A stretch of DNA of 64,000 nucleotides. It comes from an uncultured Ruminococcus sp. GTDB lineage: Bacteria > Bacillota > Clostridia > Oscillospirales > Ruminococcaceae. The stretch covers positions 8,316 through 72,315 of the forward strand of contig CAJTYV010000015.1 in NCBI GenBank assembly GCA_910584195.1, read 5' to 3'. A program made the translations under genes and the position numbers. Under the pieces are notes generated by a model, which was not told the origin of the DNA, ran no database searches, and worked only from the letters and a program-made list of their open reading frames with translations. Shown piece after piece: positions 25,531 through 34,581 of the stretch; the stretch's first letter is position 1, and every line of letters starts with the position of its first letter.

Positions 25531-26070
25531 TTATTCAATCTTCAGATAATCAATAGGTACATTTTTTGTCAGCCATACTCCATTTTCTGATAAATAAAAT
25601 ATATATCCCTGTCTGCACATTTCTCCAGAAGCAACAGTATATACGACGGCCTTTCCATGACGACTTCCAACCGTTACCGCTGTTTCCACATCTTTTGACA
25701 GATGAACATATAATCTGCTTTTAGGTTTTAAGCCCTCTTTATTTATAGAATCAACATACTTCTCACCTGTACCGTGATACAGTATTTCGGGAGGAACAGC
25801 CTTTTTCAGCTCAACATCAACATTGACAGAATGACCTTGATTGGCTCTGATCTTGCTCCTATCTCCATTAAAGCTGTAACGCTGCTTATTATCAGTTCGG
25901 ACAATTTCTTCAAGCATAGGCATATCAATGCTGTATTTTCCTGTTTCATTGATTCCGTTTATAAGTTCCTGAACATTTGCCCATCCATGCTCGTCAAGAG
26001 ATATTCCAATGACATCGGGCTTATGTCGAAGTATAAGGCTTATAAAAACACTTGCTTTCTTCATATCCAT
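25531..26070 (-). CDS. kptA: RNA 2'-phosphotransferase (Tpt1/KptA family)
   Basis: The 179-residue protein shows the Tpt1/KptA pattern: SLILRHKPDVIGISLDEHGW (Arg15-His16), RANQGHSVNVD (His80), LYHGT (His99), and SRHGKAVVY (Arg137). The family transfers a 2'-phosphate from RNA to NAD+, giving ADP-ribose 1'',2''-cyclic phosphate. In bacteria, which lack the eukaryotic splicing step, its role is open; RNA repair or removal of toxin-made ends are options. It sits between virB4 and the NlpC-like gene of the conjugation operon but has its own promoter at 26099-26127 and AGGTG site, so it is cargo. Length is typical. Confidence 0.9.
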   Translation of the reverse strand: MDMKKASVFISLILRHKPDVIGISLDEHGWANVQELINGINETGKYSIDMPMLEEIVRTDNKQRYSFNGDRSKIRANQGHSVNVDVELKKAVPPEILYHGTGEKYVDSINKEGLKPKSRLYVHLSKDVETAVTVGSRHGKAVVYTVASGEMCRQGYIFYLSENGVWLTKNVPIDYLKIE

Positions 26071-26098
26071 AAACTTTGCACCTCATTTCCTGACATTG

Positions 26099-26127
26099 AT
26101 TATAGCACAATTTTTAAAGCAAATCAA
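26099..26127 (-). promoter_or_regulatory. Sigma-A promoter of kptA
   Basis: TTGATT (26122-26127), 17 bp and TATAAT (26099-26104) on the minus strand lie 29 bp before the kptA start, in a 61-bp gap behind virB4. Confidence 0.65.
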
Positions 26128-26131
26128 GTTC

Positions 26132-27955
26132 TCACCTTCCCCCCGCCTTTCCAAACAATTTCACCTTGTAATCGGGCGCATGAACCTGTAAAAGATACCG
26201 CTCGTTACCGCAGCGATACAGGCAAGTACCACGCTCCGGATACTTTATCAGACCGTATTCCGACTGCTCAACCTGAAGCGTATCCATAAAATCCGCAGGC
26301 GAAATATTGCCGGGATTAAACAGAAAATGATGACTCGGAATGCTGAACAGAGGCTTGGTAAACTCCTTTATTTCGGGCAAAAGGAAATCCTCGATATTCT
26401 GACTGCTGAGAATAAACGACGATTCCTTTTTTCGCACACGTTTCATGCCGTTTCTGATATATTCTATCGCAGTCATATTTGTTAAAAATAAATACAGTTC
26501 ATCTATGGCTGCAACGGTGTTTCCGCGCCCCAGAAGCTGATTGCTCATATACGACAAAATGTTGAACAGCAGCGTATCCTTCAGCCGCTTGTTGGTGTCC
26601 ATAAGACCTTTCACACCAAAACAAATAAATTTTCCGTCACGGATATTTGTGTGACCATTGAAATATTTTGACTCAGCGCCCTTGCACATTGAGTGCAGTC
26701 CGAGACAGATATTCTGCAAGATTTCCTCGGTATACAGGCATTTTCGACCGCTGTCGAATGAGTGAAATTCCTTTTCCGTCAGCTCATACAAGTCCGACAT
26801 TATGGGGTAATCCTCAGATTTCAGCGTGTCAAAATCTGTAAAATCGTTGAATCCGAAACGTGCATACAGCTTCATCAGCATGATTTCAATTGTATCGATT
26901 TCTGCATCGGTGAAGTCCTTGTATGCTCTGAAAAAGTCTTTTAAATAGCTGATATGCTGACTTAAACGGGTTACTTTTCTGAACGTTTCGGGAATGTCAT
27001 TTGCGGATTTTTCCCCACTTCCCCACGCTTTCGGTTCAAGGGGATTTATCATAAATTCACCCGACATCATGTCGATATATGTGCCGCCGAGATTGTTTAT
27101 TAGGTCAAAATATTCCGATTCGGGATCTAAAATTAAAATTGATTTCCCCGATTCCCGATGATTGCAAAGCAGTAGTTTCATCAGATGAGACTTACCCTGA
27201 CCGCTGTTGCCAAGTATCAGAATATTGCTGTTAGTCTTGTCCTCGGTACGCTTATCGAAATCCACCAGAACGTTGCTCCCGAACTTGTCACGACCGAGAT
27301 AAAAGCCGTTTTCATCGGTCTTTCCGCTGTAATTCAGCGGATAAAGATTTGCCACGGAACTTGCAGGAAGAACACGTTCAAACTGATTTCCGAACACATT
27401 ATTACCAGTCGGAAGCACGGATAAAAATCCCTCTTTCTGACGGAGCAGAAGCCTGTCAACGCTGATTTTGGAACGTGTCAATTCCATAGAAATATCCGCT
27501 TGCAGTTCTTTCAGCTTATCCTCGGAAAGCGCCTTTAATTCGATAAAAACAGCCGTGTGCAGCAGCGGTTCTTTGTTGCGGCGAAGCTCAGATAAAAGTT
27601 CCACAACATCGTTGATGTTATCCTGAGCCTTGATGCTCTCGTTGACATCATTTGTTGTAGTCATCATATGATTTTTCCGCATCGCCTGCTGAACAATTTT
27701 ACGCTGTTCCCTGCTTGTTACAAGGCGGTTGTAAATGCGTAAAGTCACGCCGTTTCTGTCCGCCAAATGCGCTAAAATAGCCGTTTCTTCAGTTGTAGGC
27801 GGATATTCCGTGATCGCCCAAACCGACTTGTAAAAGTTTCCGCAGATGTAATAATCGGTGAAAAATCTGATAATTCCCGGCACAATCCGATCAAAAAAAT
27901 TCTTTGTTTCAATCGCTTCAATTTGTTCCGCTGACAGTTCTTTTTTCTTAAACAT
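26132..27955 (-). CDS. VirB4/TraE-family conjugation ATPase
   Basis: The start is set at 27955: GGAGG lies 10 bp upstream and the ATG overlaps the end of the preceding gene. The 607-residue protein has Walker A (GNSGQGKSHLMK), Walker B (TVAAIDELYLFL) and the downstream SSQNIEDFL motif of VirB4-type ATPases. It energises substrate transfer and assembly of the type IV channel. In Gram-positive elements it is the best conserved T4SS part. The N-terminal VirB4 region is shorter than usual; the separate 27948-28523 gene, which overlaps it, may supply it. Confidence 0.92.
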   Translation of the reverse strand: MFKKKELSAEQIEAIETKNFFDRIVPGIIRFFTDYYICGNFYKSVWAITEYPPTTEETAILAHLADRNGVTLRIYNRLVTSREQRKIVQQAMRKNHMMTTTNDVNESIKAQDNINDVVELLSELRRNKEPLLHTAVFIELKALSEDKLKELQADISMELTRSKISVDRLLLRQKEGFLSVLPTGNNVFGNQFERVLPASSVANLYPLNYSGKTDENGFYLGRDKFGSNVLVDFDKRTEDKTNSNILILGNSGQGKSHLMKLLLCNHRESGKSILILDPESEYFDLINNLGGTYIDMMSGEFMINPLEPKAWGSGEKSANDIPETFRKVTRLSQHISYLKDFFRAYKDFTDAEIDTIEIMLMKLYARFGFNDFTDFDTLKSEDYPIMSDLYELTEKEFHSFDSGRKCLYTEEILQNICLGLHSMCKGAESKYFNGHTNIRDGKFICFGVKGLMDTNKRLKDTLLFNILSYMSNQLLGRGNTVAAIDELYLFLTNMTAIEYIRNGMKRVRKKESSFILSSQNIEDFLLPEIKEFTKPLFSIPSHHFLFNPGNISPADFMDTLQVEQSEYGLIKYPERGTCLYRCGNERYLLQVHAPDYKVKLFGKAGGR

Positions 27956-28523
27956 TTTCAGTAACCTCCATACATTCTTCACCCTCAATATCGGGAATTT
28001 CATCTCCGGTCATGCTCGTGCCAAAATACAGCGCAAGCATCCTTTTTATCTCCGGCTTGGTCATTTTTATCGCCGAAAATCCGTGTTCCGAAACTGATTT
28101 TCCCACACGGTTTATGATGTTGAAAATCTGCTCGTCTTTTTCTCTGCGAAATCTTATCGCAAACATAAACTGACGTGCGGAAGACATCTCCGTCTGAATT
28201 TCGTCAAGAAAGTCATAATCGGATCGCAGCAGTTTTCTGATCGCTTCGTTTTCCTCGATTTCAAGCCTTTTTTTCACATAATTCTTGTTGCCGTCAAAAC
28301 ATTCGCAGGAGTCCAGAGCGATTATTTCAAGGTCGGGAATCGTGCTTAAAAGCGTCATTAAATGATGTATTTTCGTCTCGATATTCGCCGCCGAAAGAAC
28401 GGAAATATTGGTCGGTTCTACGCTGAAAAATGCGATTTCAGACCTGTCTGTTTTAATCCCATATTTCGTGAATTTCTCGAATCCGATAAGCTTCTGAACG
28501 CTGTTATTTTTTCTTTTTGCCAT
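27948..28523 (-). CDS. Conjugation protein, possible split VirB4 N-terminal part
   Basis: The ATG at 28523 (AAAGGAGATTG upstream) gives 191 residues. The sequence (GFEKFTKYGIKTDRSEIAFF, then PTNISVLSAANIETKIHHLM) resembles the N-terminal, membrane-proximal part of VirB4-like proteins. It ends 8 bp inside the virB4 gene, so the two are translationally coupled. No membrane segment is visible. It follows the PrgI/VirB3-like gene. The split-VirB4 interpretation is inference from order and size. Confidence 0.6.
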   Translation of the reverse strand: MAKRKNNSVQKLIGFEKFTKYGIKTDRSEIAFFSVEPTNISVLSAANIETKIHHLMTLLSTIPDLEIIALDSCECFDGNKNYVKKRLEIEENEAIRKLLRSDYDFLDEIQTEMSSARQFMFAIRFRREKDEQIFNIINRVGKSVSEHGFSAIKMTKPEIKRMLALYFGTSMTGDEIPDIEGEECMEVTENV

Positions 28524-28528
28524 AATCT

Positions 28529-28798
28529 TCAATCTCCTTTTGTCCAATAAAATTTTTGCTGCGAGGTCAGAAAAAACTTCGCAGCGTTGAAAATATAGTC
28601 CATAATTGCCGTATCATCGGCTCTCAGGCTCAAAAATCCGTAGCACACCACAGCCGCCATCGGCACGGGCGTCCACAGCTTCGCAAAAATCATTACCGAA
28701 ACAATAATTCCTGCGCAAATTATTAGAAAATCCCGAACATTCCAGAACCACAGTTTTACGTTGGCTCTCAGGTTTTCGGGATAGATATATGTTTTCAT
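28529..28798 (-). CDS. PrgI/VirB3-like membrane protein of the conjugation channel
   Basis: The 89-residue protein has two membrane segments (residues 22-40 and 44-60: VRDFLIICAGIIVSVMIFAK and TPVPMAAVVCYGFLSL) and an aromatic C-terminal tail. This is the layout of PrgI-family/VirB3-like proteins, which sit upstream of virB4 in Gram-positive conjugative elements. It ends just before the next gene's ribosome site. Confidence 0.8.
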   Translation of the reverse strand: MKTYIYPENLRANVKLWFWNVRDFLIICAGIIVSVMIFAKLWTPVPMAAVVCYGFLSLRADDTAIMDYIFNAAKFFLTSQQKFYWTKGD

Positions 28799-28888
28799 AA
28801 AATTCCTCCATTTTGTGCGTGCGCGAAAGCAGACATCACTTTCGCAAAGAGTGAAAGCGTGAATTGCCTGCCCGGGCTGCCGGGCTTT

Positions 28889-29818
28889 TCATTTTGCTGC
28901 TCCTTTCAGCATTCCGACAGCCTTAGCCCCCATAGAAACGGTATGGCTGACGGACATCATATTCACCCTCACGCTTGTATCCAGCCCGAACATCTGAGCG
29001 ATTCTCGGAACTTCCGTCGCCGACAAACAAATTCCCACCGCCAGCAAAGCGTGCTGAGTGTAGGTAAGAAGTCCGAGATACAGTATCGTAGTCTGCAAAA
29101 AAGCCGTCAGACAGGTCGCAATGACTTGCTTGCACCAGCCGTAAAATCCGTCCGTATAGCCTCTCGGAACTCCGAACAGATACAGACTTCCCACTGCTAT
29201 CTGGCAGAGCATTATTCCGCCTCGCTTGATGTTTGCGAACACGACTTTTATCGTACAATAGCCAAAAAGTATGATAAAAAACAGGCTGAACAGCGAAACA
29301 TCCGAGGCAAGGGCAAATATGACTTCCAATCCGGAATCCGCCACAGACTCATTTGTATCGCCTATGAAATTTCCCAGTAAATCGTGGGCAAACGTTCCCT
29401 GCATCGCCACGCAGAACGAGTACAGCCTTTGCGGAACAACAGTCACCAGACTCGCCGCCATAAAGCCTTTCAGAACGTTCAGACAAGTATTTTTTATGTT
29501 CGCCTGCCCCGATTCATAGGCTATCGCTGTATCGAACACCGCCACAATGAATCCGCAGACAAACAGCATCCAGGCAAGACCGTGAAACAGCAATATGAAC
29601 GCCTGAACCCACGAAAGACTGAAAATATCGCTCGTTGTGCCGTTGATAAACTCAAATAAATCGGCGATCGCGCCGTAAATCAGATTGAACAGCCAGGTGA
29701 ACATAATGTCCCAGATTTCGTCGGTAATTGCGTCCACAGCCGAGCCGACCGTGCTGTCCCAAAGTCCCGATATTCCGTCGCTTATCCAGTCAACGGCGTC
29801 TCCGATCCAGTCAAACAT
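28889..29818 (-). CDS. VirB6/TrbL-like polytopic membrane protein
   Basis: The 309-residue protein has a Trp/Asp-rich N-terminus, then six or seven membrane segments (for example WVQAFILLFHGLAWMLFVCG, LFSLFFIILFGYCTIKVVFA) and a soluble tail with MMSVSHTVSMGAKAVGM. This is the form of VirB6/TrbL-like channel proteins in Firmicutes elements (CD0411-like). It lies between the VirD4/HTH genes and the PrgI-like gene, and overlaps the small HTH gene by 8 bp. Confidence 0.85.
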   Translation of the reverse strand: MFDWIGDAVDWISDGISGLWDSTVGSAVDAITDEIWDIMFTWLFNLIYGAIADLFEFINGTTSDIFSLSWVQAFILLFHGLAWMLFVCGFIVAVFDTAIAYESGQANIKNTCLNVLKGFMAASLVTVVPQRLYSFCVAMQGTFAHDLLGNFIGDTNESVADSGLEVIFALASDVSLFSLFFIILFGYCTIKVVFANIKRGGIMLCQIAVGSLYLFGVPRGYTDGFYGWCKQVIATCLTAFLQTTILYLGLLTYTQHALLAVGICLSATEVPRIAQMFGLDTSVRVNMMSVSHTVSMGAKAVGMLKGAAK

Positions 29819-30092
29819 TTTGCTTCACTCCAATCTCACCCTTGATTTTGTACAGCGAACTCCGTTGTCCGCCCAGAGTATGAAATCTTGCTTTTCTTTC
29901 AAGCAAGCCGTATTCTTCAAGTTCGTTAAATGCCCTGTATACCGTGCTTTTCGACAGATTCAGATCTCCGGCTATCCTGCGTATCGCAGGAAAACATTCG
30001 CCGTTTTTATCCGCACGATTGGCAAGATAGCAGTACACTGCGACCGCCTTGTGAGACAATCCCAGATCGTAAATTCTTCTTGGCAAAATCAA
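29811..30092 (-). CDS. Small winged-helix regulator of the conjugative element
   Basis: The 93-residue protein is a replication-initiator/phage-type helix-turn-helix: LSHKAVAVYCYLANRADKNG, then CFPAIRRIAGDLNLSKSTVY, RAFNELEEYGLLERK. It is probably a regulator within the transfer operon. It overlaps the VirD4 gene by 4 bp at its 5' end and the VirB6-like gene by 8 bp at its 3' end. Confidence 0.8.
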   Translation of the reverse strand: MILPRRIYDLGLSHKAVAVYCYLANRADKNGECFPAIRRIAGDLNLSKSTVYRAFNELEEYGLLERKARFHTLGGQRSSLYKIKGEIGVKQNV

Positions 30093-31870
30093 TTTTTATC
30101 ATCTCCAGTTCGTATATTTTTCTTTTTCGGAAAGGGATTTTCCTCAAAATAATCCTCTCCTTCGTCAAATTCCAATGGAGGAATTTCCTTTTTCTTCTGT
30201 GGGTATTTTAAACTCACATCACGGATAAGTTCGTCACGTTCCTTGTAGGAAACGGATCTCGCGGTCTTATCGGGAAGCTTGTATCCTTCCCCGAATTTTA
30301 TTCCCCACTTGAAATACAGTTTCAGCGGCGATATCATGGGATGCGTGCCTGTTTTCATGACGATAAACTGTCCTTTCGGCATGGATTTCAGCTCGTCCAC
30401 CGTCATTAGCGGTCTGCCGATCATCTGCAATGACTGAGATTTTTCTTTTCCGCGGGAAACAGAACCGCTCTGCACAGTCTGCTCGCCCAACGCTTTCGAC
30501 AGTACCTCCGCAGATTGCGAATTAGGTGCAAAACCGCCGAATATCGTTAATTGCGTATTGTCGGTGATTATCTCCATGCCCTGTTTTCCGTAGTTCTGTT
30601 CAAGCTGTGCAAATGACTGAATTATCGCTACGATGCTGATTTTTCGGCTTCGTCCTGCCGAGAACATAGCCTCCATACCGTCAATTTTCGGGAAAGTGCC
30701 CAGCTCATCACAGTAAAACATTACCCTGTTTTTCAGCGTGCCGCCGTTCTCGTCAGCGATGACCAGAATTTCACGATATAGCTGCTGAATCAGCAGGCTT
30801 ACCATGAAATATTTGCCGGTATCTTCTTCGGGCAGAACAATGAAAATTGCCGATTTTTCGGAGCAAAATTGCTCTGCATCTATTGCAGTTCCGAAGCACA
30901 GCATTTGTTCAAGTTCCGAATCAAGAAAGCTGTTCAGCCTTGACAAAGCCGTACTCATTACCGACATCATCGCCTGATCTGCGGAGTTCAAAGCCGCTCC
31001 TGCAAGCCATTTTGCCTTGTGATCGGAGGGCAGATTTTCCATTAATTTCGTGAAGTACATCTTCTTGCCCTTGCCCTCCGGCTTAGAAATCAGGTCTTGT
31101 ATCAGCTTGAAAACCGACACTATGTGGCGTTCGTTTTTGTCGCCGAACTCCGCCAAAAGCAGAATCACAGAAGCGAGAAGTCCTTCCGCTGCATCGTAAA
31201 AAAACGAATTCTGACCGTAATTTGAACTGTCTCCGCCGCCGATATTTATAATCGTCTTTGCCGTTATTTTGGCGTACTTCTCGGCCTTTGCCTTTGCAGA
31301 TAAATTGCTTTTATCTGCAAGATATTCATCCATATACTTGTTGACAAGATGCAGGATATTGTTCTCGTCCGAGCGTGTCGGATTTCTTAAATCCAAAACC
31401 GACACATTGTAACCGTAGTATTTTTTGGCTATATTGCCGTAGTTTCGAGCAACGTCTCCCTTCGTATCGGTCGATAAAAACGACATTTCCGAAGCGCAGG
31501 CAAATTCCAAATTTGGGTACAGAAAAAAAGCAGTCTTTCCCGTTCCTGCTGCACCGATCATCAATGTGTGAACATCGCCTGTATCAACAATTGCAGTCGT
31601 ATTTTTTCCCCCGCGACATCCGATTATCGTTCCCTGAACAGTCGGCAGATTCACGCCCTTACGCCATTTTTCAGGCTCGAATGGCAGAAAGGAAAAAGTC
31701 CGCCGAATCTCAGATTTAGTCGCCCAACGAGCTGTGCCGTGCTGCCCGTCACCGACCGTTTTTGCCTTTATTCCGTTGATATTTCTGTTGTCGAGCAGAT
31801 TTACGATCACCAAAAAAACAATAAAAAATACCGCCAAAACGCTTACTAAAATAACTTGTTTTTCACTCAA
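30089..31870 (-). CDS. VirD4/TraG-type coupling protein
   Basis: The 593-residue protein has an N-terminal membrane helix (residues 5-24), Walker A (GAAGTGKTAF) after MI, Walker B (FYCDELGTFPKIDGMEAMFS) and the TraG signature IVAIIQSFAQLEQNYG. It couples the relaxase-DNA complex to the channel. Length matches TcpA/TraG-type proteins in Firmicutes. Start at 31870 follows a GGGAGTGAAATTTTGA stretch. Confidence 0.93.
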   Translation of the reverse strand: MSEKQVILVSVLAVFFIVFLVIVNLLDNRNINGIKAKTVGDGQHGTARWATKSEIRRTFSFLPFEPEKWRKGVNLPTVQGTIIGCRGGKNTTAIVDTGDVHTLMIGAAGTGKTAFFLYPNLEFACASEMSFLSTDTKGDVARNYGNIAKKYYGYNVSVLDLRNPTRSDENNILHLVNKYMDEYLADKSNLSAKAKAEKYAKITAKTIINIGGGDSSNYGQNSFFYDAAEGLLASVILLLAEFGDKNERHIVSVFKLIQDLISKPEGKGKKMYFTKLMENLPSDHKAKWLAGAALNSADQAMMSVMSTALSRLNSFLDSELEQMLCFGTAIDAEQFCSEKSAIFIVLPEEDTGKYFMVSLLIQQLYREILVIADENGGTLKNRVMFYCDELGTFPKIDGMEAMFSAGRSRKISIVAIIQSFAQLEQNYGKQGMEIITDNTQLTIFGGFAPNSQSAEVLSKALGEQTVQSGSVSRGKEKSQSLQMIGRPLMTVDELKSMPKGQFIVMKTGTHPMISPLKLYFKWGIKFGEGYKLPDKTARSVSYKERDELIRDVSLKYPQKKKEIPPLEFDEGEDYFEENPFPKKKNIRTGDDKN

Positions 31871-31964
31871 AATTTCACTCCCTAAAACATTCTTTCTTTT
31901 GCATTTAATAAAATATTAGTTTGTTTCCTTAAAGGTATCTCACTGTGAAACGGAGGGTGTTTCA

Positions 31965-33377
31965 TTACCAAAACTCCATGCAATGTTCAGGTTCATGAAC
32001 AATTTCCTCCTCGCAATGCTCCTGAATTAGCTGTGACAGCGCATTTTCCACCTCCATTCTGACAGCGTTATCCGCAAGCTGAAACAGCAGTTTTGCGGTG
32101 TTCACCGATTGCTCACGGGTACGGGCAGTCTGCTTTAAATCCTGCATAATTGCCTGCACGGAATCGCTCAAATTACGCTGTTTCTGCGCAGTTTTTCCCT
32201 TGTCCGCATACGCTTTGTATTCATTCCTCAGCTTGATTTGAAGCCTTAAAAACGCCCTGTTTTCATCGCTCAAACGCTGCGTTTTGGGCAGAAAAAATGC
32301 CGAGCCTGCAAGCGCATACTCGGCGAGATATTTATACTGATTATTTTTGAAAGCTGCATAAATTTGCGATGATAATTTTTCGGGACGGCATTTAAGATAC
32401 TCCAAATTTTCAGCCTGACGATGATATTCTTCCTTGATTTTATGGGGTACGGCAGGCAGATATTCAACGCCGTTAAGCTGTTTTAAATCCTCGTTGAAGT
32501 CCTTATTATTCGAAGCGATTCTCAAAATATTTTTATAATTATTTTCACAAAGAACATCTCTCAATCTGTCTGCAGCGTCAATTCCACCGATATCATTATC
32601 GGTACAAATTACAATCTCGGACAGCTTTGAATGCCCTTTTAAAGCCGTTAAAACAGCGTTTTCATAAACACCGTTCATGGCTATATAGCTGTGTTTCCGC
32701 CAGTTTTCGGGATACAAAGTGATATACGAAAGCATATCAATCGGAGCTTCAAAAATGAACAGTTTTTCTGAATTTCCGAAATGTGCAAAGCTATATTTTG
32801 TGTCCGAGCCCTCGACAGTCTGCCGGAATGACTTCCCAAAAGTTGACGTTGAACGCTTATGAGCCTGTCGTGGTACGCCCTTTTCATCAACTCCAACAAA
32901 CACCGCATTATGATGCTCCTTATCCTCATACAACGTGTGATTTTTCGCAAAATATCCGATAATTTCGGGATTTATGAACCGCTGTTTTATGAGGTATGCG
33001 AACACTCTGTGCATATTTTCGTTTGCGACCGGAAGCTTAAAAATTTTTGGCTTTTCGTCCTGCACAGCAGCTTTCGGCGGAGCGTGAGACAGGGGAGTTA
33101 CCCTCTGTCCCAACAATTCCTGAACCGCCGTCGGGAAGTCCATATTGTAAAAATACTGCATAAATTTTATCGCTCCGCCGCCGACCTGATTTTTATGATC
33201 GAACCACGTACTCCCCGACATTGTGATGCTGTCATGCTTACCCGAACCGTCGCTGTAAATCAGCTTGTATTCACGTCCGGCACGTTCAAGCTTTTCGCCC
33301 CTCATACGCAGGAAATCCGCCAGTTCTACGCTGTTTGCCGTGATTTTTTGTTCTTCTGTAAATGGGATATACGGCAT
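31965..33377 (-). CDS. DUF3991 and TOPRIM domain primase-like protein
   Basis: I chose the ATG at 33377, with GAGGTGAC upstream. The 470-residue product begins with the CHC2-like/DUF3991 region (MSGSTWFDHKNQVGGGAIKF) followed by a TOPRIM domain: FIFEAPIDMLSYITL and VICTDNDIGGIDAADRL give the conserved Glu and Asp-x-Asp. Such proteins prime the lagging strand or replicate the element after transfer. The C-terminal 150 residues are helical. It is upstream of the VirD4 gene. Confidence 0.85.
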   Translation of the reverse strand: MPYIPFTEEQKITANSVELADFLRMRGEKLERAGREYKLIYSDGSGKHDSITMSGSTWFDHKNQVGGGAIKFMQYFYNMDFPTAVQELLGQRVTPLSHAPPKAAVQDEKPKIFKLPVANENMHRVFAYLIKQRFINPEIIGYFAKNHTLYEDKEHHNAVFVGVDEKGVPRQAHKRSTSTFGKSFRQTVEGSDTKYSFAHFGNSEKLFIFEAPIDMLSYITLYPENWRKHSYIAMNGVYENAVLTALKGHSKLSEIVICTDNDIGGIDAADRLRDVLCENNYKNILRIASNNKDFNEDLKQLNGVEYLPAVPHKIKEEYHRQAENLEYLKCRPEKLSSQIYAAFKNNQYKYLAEYALAGSAFFLPKTQRLSDENRAFLRLQIKLRNEYKAYADKGKTAQKQRNLSDSVQAIMQDLKQTARTREQSVNTAKLLFQLADNAVRMEVENALSQLIQEHCEEEIVHEPEHCMEFW

Positions 33378-33399
33378 TTTTGTCACCTCGATTCAATGA

Positions 33400-33434
33400 A
33401 AATCCGTCTCTGATAAAACATCAGAGACGGACTT
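33400..33434 (-). terminator. Terminator after the 73-residue ORF
   Basis: GTCCGTCTCTGATG and CATCAGAGACGGAC-type arms pair almost perfectly. Minus-strand continuation is TTTTCATTG. It separates the small ORF from the primase gene. Confidence 0.65.
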
Positions 33435-33443
33435 CAAATATAT

Positions 33444-33665
33444 TTAAAAGCAAATATTAAACGGCGCTTTTCGTATTTGTATTGCGCTAATCTGCGGAGG
33501 AATACTCATAGTCATTGCGCCATTGTGAAAAATAATTATTCTGTCACCGACACGAAAATTGCAGTTACAGCGTGTATTTACAACAATCTCCTGATCTGTT
33601 TTGCTGTCACGGACAAGAAGTCTCTTATCGCTGATTTCCAGAATCACTGCGCACATCGTCATCAT
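33444..33665 (-). CDS. Small OB-fold-like protein of the element
   Basis: The ATG at 33665 (GAGGTGATATTT upstream) gives 73 residues that alternate strands: AVILEISDKRLLVRDSKTDQ, EIVVNTRCNCNFRVGDRIII. The VGDRIIIFHNGAM end resembles OB-fold proteins. I do not know a family name; single-strand or RNA binding is possible. It is followed by a terminator. Confidence 0.55.
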   Translation of the reverse strand: MMTMCAVILEISDKRLLVRDSKTDQEIVVNTRCNCNFRVGDRIIIFHNGAMTMSIPPQISAIQIRKAPFNICF

Positions 33666-33741
33666 AAATATCACCTCGAATTTTTATTCTTACGAATATA
33701 TTATGCTGCAATTAGTTTTTGGTGATAATTTAAAATGATGT

Positions 33742-34224
33742 TTATTTCAGATTGCTGAGATTGAAAATTTCCAAACCATTCTGACGGGCATAATTAACAG
33801 TAAACGCCGTACCTCCGCTGTTTTTGTTAAAATAAGCCACACAGTATCCGCTGTAGTTGACAAGATGTCTGTTCCTTTTATGCATACAATCACCGGAGTA
33901 ATTTTCCGATAAATACACAATTTTGTCCGCCTGATTTTTGATTTCAGCAAACGCCGTTTTGTTATCTTCAGTCCAGTATTTATCATGATCCCTGCATGGC
34001 AGAACGAGTATCAGCTTTATTTCGATATGATGCTGTTTTGCCCGAATTACAGCCTTTTCTGCAAGCATATCAAATCCGTATGAACCTCCAACGCCGTAGA
34101 AAATTACGCCCTTTTGATACAGCTTTTCAATTATCTCATCAAGCTGTTTTTCTATATTTTTTATCTCCTGTGCAGGAATTTTTCTGTGTCCTGTAAAGCA
34201 TGCTGTTCGTTTTTTATCTATCAT
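33742..34224 (-). CDS. DUF1273/SLOG-family protein
   Basis: The ATG at 34224 has GGGGTGAAAAT upstream. The 160-residue product shows the YpsA-like SLOG fold: ACFTGHRKIP near the N-terminus, FYGVGGSYGFDMLAEKAVI, LVLPCRDHDKYW, and the C-terminal GGTAFTVNYA nucleotide-binding segment. SLOG proteins bind nucleotides or derivatives. It is divergent from the XRE gene at 34343, sharing an operator-like palindrome. Confidence 0.8.
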   Translation of the reverse strand: MIDKKRTACFTGHRKIPAQEIKNIEKQLDEIIEKLYQKGVIFYGVGGSYGFDMLAEKAVIRAKQHHIEIKLILVLPCRDHDKYWTEDNKTAFAEIKNQADKIVYLSENYSGDCMHKRNRHLVNYSGYCVAYFNKNSGGTAFTVNYARQNGLEIFNLSNLK

Positions 34225-34272
34225 ATTTTCACCCCGTGTATAGTCTGCCATTATTTTGATATACTATTATTG

Positions 34273-34314
34273 TGCCACAAATTGAGCCAAAAGTCAATGG
34301 CACAATTTGTGGCA
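34273..34314. promoter_or_regulatory. Operator-like inverted repeat in a divergent promoter region
   Basis: TGCCACAAATTG (34273-34284) and CAATTTGTGGCA (34303-34314) are perfect 12-bp inverted repeats. The right arm ends 4 bp before a plus-strand TATAAT (34319-34324), and a minus-strand TTGACT lies between the arms. Likely the operator of the neighbouring XRE regulator. Confidence 0.65.
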
Positions 34315-34342
34315 TGGTATAATCACAAAGAGGTGATTATCT

Positions 34343-34570
34343 ATGATATATGAAAGAATACGAAATTTAAGAGAAGATTCAGATTTCACGCAACAACAGA
34401 TTGCAGATAAACTCTTTATAAATCGCCGTACATATTCAAGTTATGAAAACGGCGTCAGGAATATGCCAATTGAAATTCTAAGCCTAATAGCCGATATATT
34501 CAACACAAGCACAGATTATCTGATAGGAAGAACTGACGTTAAAAAGCCGTATCCACCAAGCAAACAATAA
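34343..34570 (+). CDS. XRE-family regulator (divergent)
   Basis: The 75-residue protein is a Cro/C1 helix-turn-helix: IRNLREDSDFTQQQIADKLF, INRRTYSSYENGVRNMPIEI, followed by FNTSTDYLIGRTD. It is the only plus-strand gene in the element. AGAGGTGATT precedes the ATG. The palindrome at 34273-34314 covers its promoter and that of the SLOG gene, so it probably represses both. It ends convergent with the VirB2-like gene. Confidence 0.88.
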   Translation: MIYERIRNLREDSDFTQQQIADKLFINRRTYSSYENGVRNMPIEILSLIADIFNTSTDYLIGRTDVKKPYPPSKQ

Positions 34571-34581
34571 ATTTAAACATA

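Noticed and set aside
28614..28811. 65-residue minus-strand ORF overlapping the PrgI-like gene
   Set aside because: It is an alternative frame of the conserved PrgI-like gene, whose two membrane segments and context are convincing.
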